From Polynucleobacter necessarius (GTDB lineage: Bacteria > Pseudomonadota > Gammaproteobacteria > Burkholderiales > Burkholderiaceae), in NCBI GenBank assembly GCA_900095165.1, contig LT606947.1:1670309-1734308 (forward strand): a DNA stretch of 64,000 bases, in the 5' to 3' direction. The notes beneath the pieces are model-generated. The model was not told the origin of the DNA and ran no database searches. It saw only the letters and a list, made by a program, of their open reading frames with translations. The translations under genes and the position numbers were made by a program. Positions 19,458-30,401 of this stretch are shown here, piece by piece (the stretch's first letter is position 1; every line of letters begins with the position of its first letter).

Positions 19458-20024
19458 TTATTTGGCTTGCAAGAAATTCTTCAGCAGTGCATGGCCATGC
19501 TCAGAAAGAATCGATTCTGGATGGAATTGCACGCCTTCTACAGCTAGCTCTTTATGGCGTACGCCCATAATTTCACCATCAGATGAAGTGGCGGTTACTT
19601 CGAGAACTGCTGGCAAAGAGCTCTTCTCAATCGCAAGAGAGTGATACCGGGTTACTTTAAATGGGTTGGGCAAATCTTTGAAAACACCAACACCAGTATG
19701 GTGAATGTCATCCGTCTTGCCATGCATGACTTTCTGGGCGCGAATAATCTTGCCGCCGAATGCCTCACCAATTGCTTGGTGTCCAAGACAGACTCCAAGA
19801 ATCGGAATCTGTCCAGCATAACGTTGAATAGTAGCTACAGAAATCCCTGCTTCAGCTGGACTGCATGGCCCAGGCGAAATACAGATACGCGCAGGATTGA
19901 TTTTGGCAATCTCTTCAACGGAAATTTCATCGTTACGAAAGACTTTGACCTCTTCACCAAGCTCTGCAAAATACTGAACGAGGTTATAGGTAAATGAGTC
20001 ATAGTTATCAATCATGAGGAGCAT
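19458..20024 (-). CDS. trpG: Anthranilate synthase component II (glutamine [16 protein letters not shown])
   Basis: 188 residues of class I [16 protein letters not shown]. The catalytic triad is visible: Cys in [18 protein letters not shown], and His and Glu in EGVQFHPES. It supplies ammonia to TrpE; in many betaproteobacteria the same protein also serves PabB for folate. Its start lies inside the 3' end of trpE (17-base overlap), consistent with coupled equimolar synthesis. Confidence 0.95.
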   Translation of the reverse strand: MLLMIDNYDSFTYNLVQYFAELGEEVKVFRNDEISVEEIAKINPARICISPGPCSPAEAGISVATIQRYAGQIPILGVCLGHQAIGEAFGGKIIRAQKVMHGKTDDIHHTGVGVFKDLPNPFKVTRYHSLAIEKSSLPAVLEVTATSSDGEIMGVRHKELAVEGVQFHPESILSEHGHALLKNFLQAK

Positions 20025-21513
20025 CGAGTCCTCCTTGTACTAAATCAGCCGCCATTAATACTGCTCGGGCTTTGGCTTCGGTTTCTCTCCACTCAGCGGT
20101 GGGGTCGGAGTCTGCAACTACGCCAGCTCCAGCTTGGGAATGTAGTACGCCATCACGAATCACACCAGTGCGAATGGCGATCGCCACATCCATATCTCCG
20201 GAGAAGGAGATGTAGCCTACCGCGCCACCATAGACACTGCGCTTCACAATTTCCATCTCATCAATAATTTCCATCGCCCGAATTTTTGGGGCGCCCGATA
20301 AGGTGCCAGCTGGGAAAGTTGCACGTAAGACATCCATATTGCTCATATTGTCCAGTAACTCACCTTCAACAGAGCTAACGATGTGCTGTACGTGAGAATA
20401 CTTTTCGATCGACATTGAATCAGTCACTTTGACGGTGCCTGTCTTTGCAATGCGACCCACGTCGTTGCGTGCTAAGTCAATCAACATGACGTGCTCAGCA
20501 ATTTCTTTTGGATCAGCAAGCAATTCAGAGGCAAGACGCTCATCTTCTTCGGGTGTGGCACCACGAGGACGTGTGCCAGCTAGTGGGCGAATCGTCACAA
20601 TCTTTTGGCTCTCACGTTGCTCTTGGCGTACCAAGATCTCAGGGGATGAACCTACTACTTGCAAGTCGCCAAAGTCATAGAAGTACATGTAGGGCGATGG
20701 ATTCAAAGACCGTAACGCACGATAGAGAGAGAGAGGTGAATCTGTGAATGGTTTGCTGATGCGTTGACCGATCACCACCTGCATGCAATCGCCAGCCAAA
20801 ATATATTCTTTGGTTTTGAGAGCAGCATTTTCAAAATCAGCTGCTTTGAACTTGCGTATCAACTCTGTTTTGGTGCTTGATAATGACGCTGGCATGCTCG
20901 CTGGTTTGCTTAGGCAAGTAAGTAACTCTTTTAAACGGGCTTGGCCTTTTTCGAAACTATCGGTAATGCTGGGGTCTGCATAGACGATTAAATAAATACG
21001 ACCTGCAACGTTATCAACCACCGCTAACTCTTCGGTGAGCATCAATTGAATATCGGGCACACTTAATTCATCTGGCAGATGATGTTTCGCTAAACGAGAT
21101 TCGATGTAGCGAACTGTGTCATAGCCAAAGTAGCCAGCAAGTCCGCCACAGAAGCGCGGGAGGCCAGGTTGTACAGCTACTTTGAAGCGTTTGAAATAGG
21201 TGTCTACAAAATCCAATGGGTTGTCATGATTGGTTTCAATCACTTCGTCATTGAAGAGTACTTCAGTGAGTGGCGCATCCGGAGTACCCACAGCTCTTAA
21301 AACAGTTTTAGCAGGCAGGCCAATAAACGAGAAGCGACCAAAGCGCTCGCCACCTAGAACGGATTCAAGTAAATAAGTATTTTTTTGTCCAAAAGTTTGT
21401 GTGAGCTTGACGTACAGCGACAGAGGCGTCTCTAGGTCGGCCAATACTTCTTTTACTAAGGGAATGCGATTGAAACCCTGTTTTGCTAGGGCAAGAAATT
21501 CTTCGTGCTGCAT
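20008..21513 (-). CDS. trpE: Anthranilate synthase component I
   Basis: 501 residues. The chorismate-binding domain is complete ([47 protein letters not shown], and the ending [17 protein letters not shown]). An N-terminal [16 protein letters not shown] element is the conserved region associated with tryptophan feedback inhibition. Its start overlaps the rpe stop by one base. Intact, so the cell probably makes its own tryptophan. Confidence 0.97.
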   Translation of the reverse strand: MQHEEFLALAKQGFNRIPLVKEVLADLETPLSLYVKLTQTFGQKNTYLLESVLGGERFGRFSFIGLPAKTVLRAVGTPDAPLTEVLFNDEVIETNHDNPLDFVDTYFKRFKVAVQPGLPRFCGGLAGYFGYDTVRYIESRLAKHHLPDELSVPDIQLMLTEELAVVDNVAGRIYLIVYADPSITDSFEKGQARLKELLTCLSKPASMPASLSSTKTELIRKFKAADFENAALKTKEYILAGDCMQVVIGQRISKPFTDSPLSLYRALRSLNPSPYMYFYDFGDLQVVGSSPEILVRQEQRESQKIVTIRPLAGTRPRGATPEEDERLASELLADPKEIAEHVMLIDLARNDVGRIAKTGTVKVTDSMSIEKYSHVQHIVSSVEGELLDNMSNMDVLRATFPAGTLSGAPKIRAMEIIDEMEIVKRSVYGGAVGYISFSGDMDVAIAIRTGVIRDGVLHSQAGAGVVADSDPTAEWRETEAKARAVLMAADLVQGGLDAPHD

Positions 21514-22238
21514 TACGCTTTTTCTGACGTCGCTAGTTCTGCGCGCATCGCTTTAATCACATCGGCATAATTTTCTTTGCCAAAGATTGCGGAGCCTGCA
21601 ACAAATGTATCTGCACCAGCTTTAGCTACTTCTGCAATATTATCGACTTTAATTCCACCATCAACTTCAAGTCGAATATGGTGACCTGTTTCTTGTTGAT
21701 GGCGATCTAAGCGTGCACGTACCTGTGCAATTTTATTGAGAGTGCTTGGAATAAATGATTGACCGCCAAACCCTGGGTTCACTGACATCAACAAAACCAG
21801 ATCAAGTAATTCAAGCGTGTGATCAAGGTGATCAAGTGGAGTGGCGGGATTTAAAACTAAGCCGGCCTGACAACCTTGATCGCGAATCAAATTAATTGTG
21901 CGGTTCACATGAGGACTTGCCTCTGGATGAAAGCTAATCAGGTTTGCCCCAGCTTTTGCGAAGTCCGGAATCAGGCGATCTACTGGCTCCACCATGAGGT
22001 GCACATCGATCATGGCTGGTTTGCCATTCTTTGTAGCATGGGGACGAATAGCCTCACATACCAATGGACCAATCGTCAGGTTAGGGACGTAATGGTTGTC
22101 CATCGCATCAAAGTGAATCCAATCTGCGCCCGCCAAGAGGACATCTTCAACTTCTTTGCCTAGGCAGGCAAAGTCAGCCGACAAAATGGAGGGGACGATA
22201 ACAAACTGGCTATTTGAGGGTGATTTCTGGCTATCCAT
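21513..22238 (-). CDS. rpe: Ribulose-phosphate 3-epimerase
   Basis: 241 residues, TIM barrel. [12 protein letters not shown] starts the barrel, [16 protein letters not shown] and [10 protein letters not shown] carry metal ligands and catalytic Asp, and VNPGFGGQ and EVDGGI bind phosphate. It interconverts ribulose- and xylulose-5-phosphate, feeding PRPP to the adjoining trp genes. Relatives often have gph between rpe and trpE; none is present here. First gene of the operon, with only 49 bases to apaG on the other strand. Confidence 0.96.
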   Translation of the reverse strand: MDSQKSPSNSQFVIVPSILSADFACLGKEVEDVLLAGADWIHFDAMDNHYVPNLTIGPLVCEAIRPHATKNGKPAMIDVHLMVEPVDRLIPDFAKAGANLISFHPEASPHVNRTINLIRDQGCQAGLVLNPATPLDHLDHTLELLDLVLLMSVNPGFGGQSFIPSTLNKIAQVRARLDRHQQETGHHIRLEVDGGIKVDNIAEVAKAGADTFVAGSAIFGKENYADVIKAMRAELATSEKA

Positions 22239-22287
22239 CCCTAGATTCTAGCTTGCAGTTGGGCTTAGGATGGAGCAGAATTCGAGC

Positions 22288-22662
22288 ATGAATCCTCATG
22301 AAATCAGCATTACGGCCAAAACCCAGTATTTGTCCGACCAGTCTGACCCCGATAACCGCCAATTTGCTTTTGCTTATACCGTCACCATCAGAAATACTGG
22401 TACGGCAAGCATTCAGCTCATTGCCCGCCATTGGTTCATTACCGACGGGGACAATGATGTCCAGGAGGTCCGTGGCTTGGGGGTGGTAGGGCAACAGCCT
22501 CTTTTAAGGGCGGGTGAGCAGTTTGAGTACACCAGCTGGGCTACTTTACCAACGCCAGCAGGAACTATGCGTGGAGAGTACTTCTGCGTTACTGAGGAGG
22601 CTCAGTTTTTCCAGGCCCCAATCCCTGAATTTGCCTTGGTAATGCCTAGAACCTTGCACTAG
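22288..22662 (+). CDS. apaG: ApaG protein
   Basis: A 124-residue single-domain ApaG fold: FAFAYTVTIRNTG, RHWFITDGDNDVQEVRG, GVVGQQPLLRAGEQFEYTS and TMRGEYFC are the family blocks. Its biochemical role is not settled; it is linked to divalent cation handling and resembles a domain in F-box proteins. I chose ATG 22288 (NPHEIS start); ATG 22270 would add six residues. Intact. Confidence 0.92.
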   Translation: MNPHEISITAKTQYLSDQSDPDNRQFAFAYTVTIRNTGTASIQLIARHWFITDGDNDVQEVRGLGVVGQQPLLRAGEQFEYTSWATLPTPAGTMRGEYFCVTEEAQFFQAPIPEFALVMPRTLH

Positions 22663-22674
22663 GTCCCCAAAGCG

Positions 22675-22788
22675 CTATTTTTTACTCTTACCGGTCCAAA
22701 GGACAATGAATAGTAGAAGGGCTAAAGCAATACCTCCCTCAACGGCAAACAAGATCATGGGGTATTCATCGAGTAAATTGGCAATCAT
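22675..22788 (-). CDS. Tiny single-pass membrane protein
   Basis: 37 codons from ATG 22788-22786: a short acidic start, one hydrophobic helix (ILFAVEGGIALALLLFIVLW) and a basic TGKSKK tail, the layout of a small inner-membrane protein. Its ATG overlaps the mltA ATG on the other strand within the four bases CATG. Coding status rests on composition only; it ends 13 bases from the apaG stop. Confidence 0.4.
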   Translation of the reverse strand: MIANLLDEYPMILFAVEGGIALALLLFIVLWTGKSKK

Positions 22789-23941
22789 GATTTCTATATC
22801 CAAATTAATAGGTCGCGAGACTGTTTCTCGGATTCTTGTCTGCAGTGTATTCGCTATCAGCATTGCTAGCTTATTAGCTGCTTGTTCTACGCCTTCCACC
22901 CGCGGCTCCGGTTACCGCTCTAGCGGAAGCGCCCCATCTTCCTATAGTTCCCCGATCGCTAGCTTTCGATTGGTTTCATGGCAAGACTTGCCGGGTTGGC
23001 AGGACGATGATTTAACTCAGGCTTGGCCAGCTTGGCTCAAGAGTTGTGATGCCCTGCGTAAGCGTAATAGTGAAATTAATTGGCGCCAAGCATGTGCATC
23101 AGCCAGTCAGATTTCAGCTCGTGATGGACGTGCAATTCGCCAATATTTTGAGGGGAATTTTCAGGCGTATGAGGTGCATAACAGTGCTGCAGGCAATGAA
23201 TCTGGGTTGATCACGGGCTATTACGAGCCCGTCATGAATGGCTCCCAGGCCCGCACGGCTACTTACTCCATTCCTTTGTATGGCTTGCCAGCTGCATGGA
23301 AAGTCTCCAAGCCAAACCCTGCACCCACACGCGCAGAGTTAATAAGTTCTGGGGTACTGCGTGGTTCTGAGATTGCTTGGGTGCAAGATCCTGTGGCTGC
23401 CGTTTTTATGCAAATTCAAGGCTCTGGAAAAATTCGTTTGGAAGATGGGCGCGTATTACGACTCGGTTATGCGGGTACCAATGATCAGCCCTTTAAATCG
23501 TTTGCACAGTGGTTATTAGATCGCAAGGAAATCACGCGGAGCGAGGCAACGATGCAAGGCATTTCTGCTTGGGCTAAGCGCAATCCAGGGCGTGTAGAGG
23601 AGATGTTGAACGCCAATCCTCGCTTTGTGTTCTTCAAAGAACTTCCTGGGAATGTCAGCGCGGATCTAGGACCCAATGGGGCTTTAGGGGTTCCTTTAAC
23701 AGCAGAGCGCAGTATTGCCATTGATTTGAAAGCCATGCCTTTAGGCGCCCCAGTATTTTTGAGTATAACTAAGCCATTAAGTAGCCAGGCATTACAGAGG
23801 CTGGTAATGGCCCAGGATACCGGTAAAGCCATTGTGGGCGGGGTGCGAACGGATTACTATTGGGGATCAGGGGATTCTGCGGGTGAATTAGCCGGACGCA
23901 TGAAACAAGATGGCAAGATGTGGTTATTGTTGCCGCGCTGA
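22787..23941 (+). CDS. mltA: Membrane-bound lytic murein transglycosylase A
   Basis: 384 residues from ATG 22787, which gives a proper lipoprotein signal: basic start, hydrophobic helix and lipobox LLAAC with Cys33. The MltA barrel domain contains GLITGYYEPVMNGS, VAAVFMQIQGSGKI and NPRFVFFKEL. The 3D domain at the end carries the catalytic Asp region VMAQDTGKAIVGGVRTDYYWG. It cleaves glycan strands to 1,6-anhydro-muropeptides at the outer membrane. An upstream ATG at 22706 would place 27 unrelated residues before the signal and is rejected. Confidence 0.93.
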   Translation: MISISKLIGRETVSRILVCSVFAISIASLLAACSTPSTRGSGYRSSGSAPSSYSSPIASFRLVSWQDLPGWQDDDLTQAWPAWLKSCDALRKRNSEINWRQACASASQISARDGRAIRQYFEGNFQAYEVHNSAAGNESGLITGYYEPVMNGSQARTATYSIPLYGLPAAWKVSKPNPAPTRAELISSGVLRGSEIAWVQDPVAAVFMQIQGSGKIRLEDGRVLRLGYAGTNDQPFKSFAQWLLDRKEITRSEATMQGISAWAKRNPGRVEEMLNANPRFVFFKELPGNVSADLGPNGALGVPLTAERSIAIDLKAMPLGAPVFLSITKPLSSQALQRLVMAQDTGKAIVGGVRTDYYWGSGDSAGELAGRMKQDGKMWLLLPR

Positions 23942-23966
23942 ACCAATCTATTTTTGAAAGAGATCG

Positions 23967-24743
23967 ATGACTTACAACACCATATTGACTGAAGTAGATG
24001 GCAAGGTTGCTGTCATTACTCTCAACCGCCCGCAAGTATTAAATGCTCTAAATGATGAGTTAATGGATGAATTGGGTGCAGCCCTCCTTGGCTTTGATGC
24101 TGATGACAATATCGGCTGCATCATCGTTACCGGCAGCGAGAAAGCATTTGCTGCTGGCGCAGATATTGCAACGATGACGAAGTATGGATTTGCAGATGTT
24201 TATCGCGGTGACTTTATCTCTCGCAATTGGGAAGAGATTAGAAAAGTACGCAAGCCAGTCATTGCGGCAGTGTCTGGATACGCTCTTGGCGGCGGATGTG
24301 AATTGGCAATAATGTGTGACACCATCATGGCAGCTGACAGCGCTAAGTTTGCACAACCAGAAGTGAAGTTGGGAATCATTCCCGGTGCTGGTGGTACACA
24401 ACGTTTACCACGCGCAGTCTCAAAAGCAAAAGCAATGGACTTGGCCTTAACGGGTCGCATGATGGATGCGGCTGAAGCCGAGCGCTCAGGCCTTATTGCT
24501 CGGATTTTCCCTCAAGCGGATTTGCTAAAAGAAGTCAAGGCGATTGCTAAGATAATTGCAGATATGCCATTACTAACCGCAATGATGGTGAAGGAAGCAA
24601 TTAATACCGCTTATGAAACTACGCTCTCAGAAGGTATTCATTTTGAGCGTCGTTTGTTCCACTCTTGCTTTGCGACAAATGATCAAAAAGAAGGTATGGC
24701 AGCTTTTATGGAAAAGCGTCCCGCTAAATTTACAAACTCGTAA
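23967..24743 (+). CDS. Enoyl-CoA hydratase
   Basis: 258 residues of the crotonase fold: oxyanion-hole segments AFAAGADI and [12 protein letters not shown], catalytic glutamates in GGCELA and [18 protein letters not shown]. It hydrates short trans-2-enoyl-CoA in fatty acid or amino acid breakdown. No partner beta-oxidation genes adjoin it. Both catalytic Glu are present and the length is normal, so it is functional as far as can be seen. Confidence 0.92.
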   Translation: MTYNTILTEVDGKVAVITLNRPQVLNALNDELMDELGAALLGFDADDNIGCIIVTGSEKAFAAGADIATMTKYGFADVYRGDFISRNWEEIRKVRKPVIAAVSGYALGGGCELAIMCDTIMAADSAKFAQPEVKLGIIPGAGGTQRLPRAVSKAKAMDLALTGRMMDAAEAERSGLIARIFPQADLLKEVKAIAKIIADMPLLTAMMVKEAINTAYETTLSEGIHFERRLFHSCFATNDQKEGMAAFMEKRPAKFTNS

Positions 24744-24764
24744 AACTGCACTACTTAGAGTAAG

Positions 24765-25957
24765 TTATTTTTCTAAGTAGCGTTGAGCTAGTTTGACCCA
24801 GTAGCTCACGCCAACAGGGATCAATGCGTCATTGAAGTCATAAGAAGGATTATGGAGATGGCATGGACCCATGCCATGACCTACTGCGCGGTGATCACCA
24901 TCACCATTGCCTAGGAACACATAGCAATCAGGCTTCTCCAGCAGCATGAATGCAAAGTCTTCGGCGCCCATCGTTGGATCAATTGAGGTATTGACGTTTT
25001 GCGTTCCAACTAACTCACCCATCACTTCGCTAGCAAACTCTACTTCTTTGTCATGATTAATGAGCGGGGGGTAGTTGCGAGAAAAACTCATTTCTGCTTG
25101 ACAGTCAAATGCGCTCGCTACGTTGTGTGAGATTTCTCGTAAACGCTGCTCAATTAAATCTAAAACTTCTATCGTGAATGTGCGAACGGTTCCGCCAATA
25201 AACGCACTATCTGGAATGACATTGCTCGTCTCGCCCGCATGAAACTGCGTAACCGATAGCACCGCTGCATCCACTGGACGTTTATTTCGGGTAATAATGC
25301 TTTGCAGAGCCTGAACAACTTGAGCGCCCGCCAGCACAGGATCGGCACTGTTGTGTGGCAAAGCAGCGTGGCCACCTTTGCCACGGACGATGATTTCAAA
25401 GGAATTGCTTGAAGCCATCATCGGGCCAGAAGTTACGCCAAAATGGCCTTCGGCAAGTCCTGGCCAGTTGTGCAAGCCAAAGACAGCATCGCAAGGAAAT
25501 TGCTTGAACAATCCATCGTTAATCATTTCTTGCGCGCCAGCACCACCTTCTTCGGCAGGCTGAAAAATAAAAATGACTGAGCCTTTGAAATCGCGATGAT
25601 TAGATAAGTATTGGACGGCACCTAGGAGTATTGTCGTATGGCCATCATGGCCACAGGCATGCATCTTGCCGGGATTCTTTGAAGTGTGTTCAAAAGTATT
25701 GTGTTCTTGTAATGGCAGCGCATCCATATCGGCACGCAAGCCAATCATTTTGCCCTCACCTAAGTCGCCATCGAGTCTTCCGACAACCCCAGTTTTTCCA
25801 AGGCCGCGATACACCGTAACCCCCAGCTTGAAAGCGTTTCTGCTACCAGGTCAGAAGTGCGATTTTCTTCAAAGCGCAATTCTGGATGCGCATGAATATT
25901 GCGTCGAATCTCTTGAATTTCTGATGCGGAGTCGATGATTTCTGGAAGTAATCGCAT
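24765..25957 (-). pseudogene. M20D amidohydrolase (hippurate/N-acyl-amino-acid hydrolase-like), frameshifted
   Basis: The N-terminal 65 codons (from ATG 25957) include NIHAHPELRFEE, typical of M20D enzymes, and the remaining ~345 codons are in another frame. One G missing from a G5 run (C5 on the plus strand, 25820-25824) is the simplest cause; repair gives SSWGVTVYRGLGKTGVVG. The metal ligands are all in the second piece: HACGHDGH, EEGGAG and GAEDFAFML. Repaired length is about 397 residues. Family enzymes deacylate amino acids. The main fragment lacks the first metal-domain strands, so activity is doubtful. Confidence 0.75.
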
Positions 25958-25976
25958 AGCTTCATCTTATCTGAAT

Positions 25977-26699
25977 TTACTTAGGTAGTTTTATATGCTC
26001 CGCAGCAAATCGTAATGCCTCTATGGAGTAGGGGGCATTCTCCAGCTTTTGAAGCTGCTTAGGAAGAGTGGGAATAACGCCTAAAAAAGGCGCAAAAATT
26101 CTGTCTTTTAAGGTTTGAATATTCTCTTCTAGAAGAGTCATCTCATCTGAAGGCGTATTCGTTACCCAGCCAGCAGTCATCAACTGGCGTGACTGGATTG
26201 CTTCACAAGTGAGCAAGGCGTGATTAATGCAGCCCAAACGCATGCCTACTACAAGGATGACTGATAAATCCATTGCCTGAGCGAGATCGCCCAAATCTTC
26301 CTGTTCATTGAGGGGGACTAAAAATCCACCTGCCCCCTCAACAACTACCACCTCAAATTGTTGGCCCAGGGCATGTAAATCACTCAGGATGACGGAAGAA
26401 TCTAGGTAGATATCATTCTTCTTAGCAACAAGGTGTGGGGCGGCTGCTTCATCTAGAGCATAGGGGCAGAGACTTTGTTCCTGAAAATTTAATCCTGATG
26501 CGATCCGCAATGTTTCTAGGTCTTCATTCAGCTTCTGGCTACTAGAGTCAACATAGGTGCCGGCGACTACAGGTTTAAAGCCGATTGCGCGGATACCTGC
26601 CTCTCTTAGCTTGAGGATGAGCGCACCGCTGAGTAAAGTTTTACCAACCTCAGTATCTGTGCTAGTGACAAAAAAACCAGGAGGAGAACTGATTGTCAT
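25977..26699 (-). CDS. bioD: Dethiobiotin synthetase
   Basis: 240 residues. P-loop TDTEVGKTLLSGAL near residue 14, the FKPVVAGT block with catalytic Lys and the VVVEGAGGFLVPL strand are all intact. It converts DAPA, CO2 and ATP to dethiobiotin. It starts inside the bioF stop (ATGA), so bioA-bioF-bioD was one operon. Its substrate comes from BioF and BioA, whose genes are broken here, leaving it without a supply unless DAPA is imported. Confidence 0.94.
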   Translation of the reverse strand: MTISSPPGFFVTSTDTEVGKTLLSGALILKLREAGIRAIGFKPVVAGTYVDSSSQKLNEDLETLRIASGLNFQEQSLCPYALDEAAAPHLVAKKNDIYLDSSVILSDLHALGQQFEVVVVEGAGGFLVPLNEQEDLGDLAQAMDLSVILVVGMRLGCINHALLTCEAIQSRQLMTAGWVTNTPSDEMTLLEENIQTLKDRIFAPFLGVIPTLPKQLQKLENAPYSIEALRFAAEHIKLPK

Positions 26700-27924
26700 A
26701 AATTACCTTCTACTGTTTGCTCGATGATCTTCAATGCCCGAATCAACTCACGTAGGTCATCAACACTATGGTTTGCAGAAAAAGTAATGCGCAGACGAGA
26801 GCTGCCAACGGGAACAGTGGGCGGACGGATTGCTGGAATCCAATAGCCCGCTTCATCCAAGAGCTTAGCTACTGCTAATGCGTTGGCATTGCTTCCTAAA
26901 ATGACTGGTTGAATTGGGGTGGATGAGGGAGTTTTTTCCCAGCTTGAGAAAATCATTTCATCACACTAAATCTGAATTAGTTCATTCAGTTTTTTACGCC
27001 GAGCAATGCCTTCATCGCCTTCGATTAACTCAAGGCTACTGAGTAAGGTATGCGCAATCGCCGGTGGTGTAGCGGTACTGTAAATATAAGGGCGTCCCTT
27101 TTGAATGAGCCGCTCAATAAAAGGTGCGGCCGCACAAATAAATGCGCCACTAACGCCAGCCGCTTTACCAAGTGTGCCGACATAAATGATTCGTTCTGAA
27201 CGTACGCTTGTGTGTTCCAAAATACCATGACCTTGTTCACCAAGCACGCCAATCCATGTGCATCATCGACTATCAACAAGGCATCATATTGTTCGGCAAT
27301 GCGAAGGAGTTTTTCTACTGGCGCGATATCCCCATCCATGCTGAATACACCATCGACCACAATCAATTTGAGGGAATAGGTATCTTGCTTTAGCGATTCT
27401 TCCAGTGAGTCGAGATTTTGGTGATCAAACAAGGTCACCTGGGCTTTAGTTTGTGCGCTTGCTAAGCGTACGCCATCGATCAAAGAGGCGTGATTGAGTT
27501 TGGCTGAGTAAATGCTTGCTTGACCTTGCTCAGCAAGTCTAGAAATTCCAGTAATAGCATTGATATTTGCAAGATAGCCAGTGCTAAAGAACAGCGCTCT
27601 TGCATTAGGGATGTGCTGTTCTTCACAGGCGGCTAATTTCTTTTCAAGCAATTCATGTGCAATGCTATGGCCGCTAATTAAATGCGATGCGCCGCTACCA
27701 ACCCCATATAGTTTTGCACCTTCCGCAAGCGCAGCGACTAATTTGGGGTGGTTTGCTAGGCCTAAATAGTCGTTACTACAAAATGCTTTCAGTTCTCGCT
27801 TGCCAACATGGGCCTTGGTGTCGCAGGGTGATTCAGTAATGCGTAGTGTGCGTTTGAGTAACTGCTCATCTAATTCTGCAATCTGCTGCTCCGCTATATC
27901 GCGAGCTTTAAAGTATGCACTCAT
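26696..27924 (-). pseudogene. bioF: 8-amino-7-oxononanoate synthase, frameshift plus nonsense
   Basis: Three consecutive pieces make one BioF of about 409 residues. The N-terminal piece runs to VDDAHG, where one T is missing (AA on plus at 27251-27252), and the frame then continues as GVLGEQGHGILEHTS. That frame has the PLP region (YVGTLGKAAGVSGAF with the catalytic Lys). A TAG at 26968-26966 interrupts it before the C-terminal domain, which is otherwise in frame to 26696. Two separate hits mean it is dead. BioF condenses pimeloyl-ACP/CoA with alanine, the first committed biotin step. Confidence 0.85.
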
Positions 27925-29261
27925 GCCAACACCTGATTGAGTGCGCGTTGTACAGAGGCGCCCATTTGCATCGTTTCCTCTGAAGAGAGAATGTGGGGCG
28001 GCATGACATAAATCGTATTGCCAATTGGCCTAATGAGAATGCCTTCTGCCATACTTGCTGAAAACATATCTCGTGAAAACGTAACTGAATTTTTTAGTGA
28101 TTCAGGTTTGATATCAAAGGCTAGGATCATGCCTTGCTGGCGCCAATGTTCGATGCGAGGATCTGTTTTTGCCCAAGTAAATGCATTGGCATGATCTTTG
28201 CTGTGTTCAAGATTTTTTTCAAGAACAGATTCAGCTTCAAAAATCTCTAGATACGCAAGCGCTGCAGCGCATGCTAATGGATTGCCTGTATAGGAATGCG
28301 AATGTAAGAAGCCTTGTTACATTTGGTCACCATAGAAGATGCGATAAATTTTGTCAGTCGTCATGCAAAGTGAGAGAGGAAGATAGCCACCACTAATACC
28401 TTTAGATAATGTCAAGAAGTCTGGCCAAATTCCTGTATGTTCACAGGCAAAAAATTTGCCTGATCGACCGCAACCCACTGCGATCTCATCGGCGATGAGA
28501 TGAACACTATAGCGATCGCAGAGTGATCGTGTTAAGCGTAAATATTCTGGTGAGTACATCGCCATTTGCCCCGCACATTGAACTAGTGGTTCAACAATTA
28601 GTGCGGCAATATTTTGATGCTCAACTTCTAATAGTTTCTCTAATGCACTTGCAGCGTATCGAGCAACATCATCGGCACTTTCTCCGGACTTTGCTTTGCG
28701 CGCATCAGGTGAAGATACAGTGAAAACATCTTGCAAAAGTGAGCCGTAGGCTTCGCGAAAAATTGCAACATCTGTAACTGCTAATGCATCTAGAGTTTCA
28801 CCGTGGTAGCCATTTTCTAAGCAGACAAATTTTTTTGTGGTTTGCTCTTTAGGTGCCAAAAGTGATGACTCATCTTCAAGGCAATCTCTACTGCAGAGGC
28901 ACCATCTGACGCAAAAAACGTGACCCAAATGACTTTGAGTTAAAGCGGATAGTTTCTCGGAAAGCTCCACCACAGGAGGGTGGGTAAATCCGGCGAGCAT
29001 GACATGCTCAATTTTTTCTAGTTGATTGGTAATGGCTTGATTGATGCGCGGATTGGAGTGGCCAAACAGATTGGTCCACCAAGAGCTAATGCAATCGAGT
29101 AGCGCATTTTCCTTGTCGTCAAAGAGCCAAGCACCCTTACCCCTAGTAATTGCAATCAAGGGCAATGACTCGTGATGCTTCATCTGAGTGCAGGGATGCC
29201 AAACAGCATCAAGGCTGCGATCAATCAGTGAGGTTTGATTTGGATCAGAAATAAGCTTCAT
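27921..29261 (-). pseudogene. bioA: DAPA [16 protein letters not shown], two frameshifts plus nonsense
   Basis: Starts at ATG 29261 and overlaps the bioF start (ATGA) at its end. Residues after GHVF are out of frame until KKFVCLENGYHGETLDALAV. The expected FASDGASAVEIALKMSHHFW is in another frame, entered at the A6 run 28913-28918 (plus strand) and left at the T7 run 28830-28836. A TAA at 28319-28317 then interrupts after FYGDQM; the same frame continues QGFLHSHSYTGN to the end. The PLP lysine is in TLSKGISGGYLP. Three lesions make it non-functional. BioA makes DAPA from KAPA with SAM. Confidence 0.85.
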
Positions 29262-29350
29262 GTTTGGTATTTGACCACTAGTTTTTCCTAATTTAGACCC
29301 GTATCTGTTATGTTTATGCCTTGAATTGATCTATTTTCTGGAATTCGACC

Positions 29351-30388
29351 ATGCAGGCCACCCAAACTACTGAAAAACCCCTCACCCAAGTCAAATCTCA
29401 AAAGGATTTGCATAAAGAGGTCGATGCATCGGGCGCTTGGTCGGTTGCTCAAATTGAGACTCTATTTGCCCTCCCATTTAGCGAATTAATGTTCAAGGTG
29501 CAGGAGGCTCATCGTGCCAACTTCCCTGATGGCGATGTGGAATTAGCCACGTTCTTGTCAATCAAGACTGGCGGCTGCCCTGAGGATTGCGGTTATTGCC
29601 ACCAGGCAGCTCGCTACGACGCTGACGTGAAGGCTAACAAGCTGATGGATCTGGATGAGGTGCTTGAGGCGGCTAAAGCTGCTAAAGCTGCTGGATCAAA
29701 CCGCTTTTGCATGGGTGCCGCTTGGCGGGAACCCAAAGACCGCGATATTGAAAAAGTCACTGCGATGATTAAGGGCGTAAAGGCCTTGGGCCTTGAGACC
29801 TGCGCAACCCTTGGGATGCTAGAGACTAATCAGGCTCAAGCCCTTCAGGAAGCGGACTTGGACTTCTACAGCCACAATTTGGATACCAGCGAGGACTTCT
29901 ATCGCTCAGTCATCTCTACTCGGGGTTATCAAGACCGTTTAGACACGATTTCTAATGTACGTGCAGCGGGCATGTCGGTGTGTTGTGGTGGAATTGTGGG
30001 TATGGGGGAGTCCCGTGAACAACGCGCAGCTTTCTTAGCCCGTTTGGCCAATTTAAGCCCGTACCCAGAGTCAGTTCCAATTAACCACTTGGTTCCTGTT
30101 GCAGGCACCCCATTGGAAGATCAGAAGCCATTAGATCCGCTGGAATTCGTGAGAACTATTGCGGTAGCTCGCATCACGATGCCACGTGCACGAGTGCGTT
30201 TATCGGCTGGCCGGCAGGAGCTCGGAAGAGCAGTACAGGCCATGTGCTTCCAGGCTGACGCGAATTCTATTTTCTATTGTGAGCAACTACTCACTACCGG
30301 TAATCCCGAGGCAGAACAAGACCAAGAGCTTTTAGCTGAGCTGGGTTTGAAGACTAAGCAAAGCTGTAAAGCAGAGGTTTTGGTCTAG
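29351..30388 (+). CDS. bioB: Biotin synthase
   Basis: 345 residues, radical SAM. The [4Fe-4S] cysteines are C76, C80 and C83 in CPEDCGYC, and the [2Fe-2S] ligands lie in [17 protein letters not shown] and an Arg in ARVRLSAGR. It inserts sulfur into dethiobiotin. Divergent from the bioAFD operon with 89 bases between. Fully open although bioA and bioF are dead, so it is either awaiting loss or supplied with imported intermediate. Confidence 0.97.
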   Translation: MQATQTTEKPLTQVKSQKDLHKEVDASGAWSVAQIETLFALPFSELMFKVQEAHRANFPDGDVELATFLSIKTGGCPEDCGYCHQAARYDADVKANKLMDLDEVLEAAKAAKAAGSNRFCMGAAWREPKDRDIEKVTAMIKGVKALGLETCATLGMLETNQAQALQEADLDFYSHNLDTSEDFYRSVISTRGYQDRLDTISNVRAAGMSVCCGGIVGMGESREQRAAFLARLANLSPYPESVPINHLVPVAGTPLEDQKPLDPLEFVRTIAVARITMPRARVRLSAGRQELGRAVQAMCFQADANSIFYCEQLLTTGNPEAEQDQELLAELGLKTKQSCKAEVLV

Positions 30389-30401
30389 TTTTTACAAGCC
30401 T

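Noticed and set aside
28830-28918. Programmed frameshifting in bioA
   Set aside because: No slippery heptamer with a downstream pseudoknot is evident, two shifts would be needed and an in-frame TAA follows. Decay is simpler.
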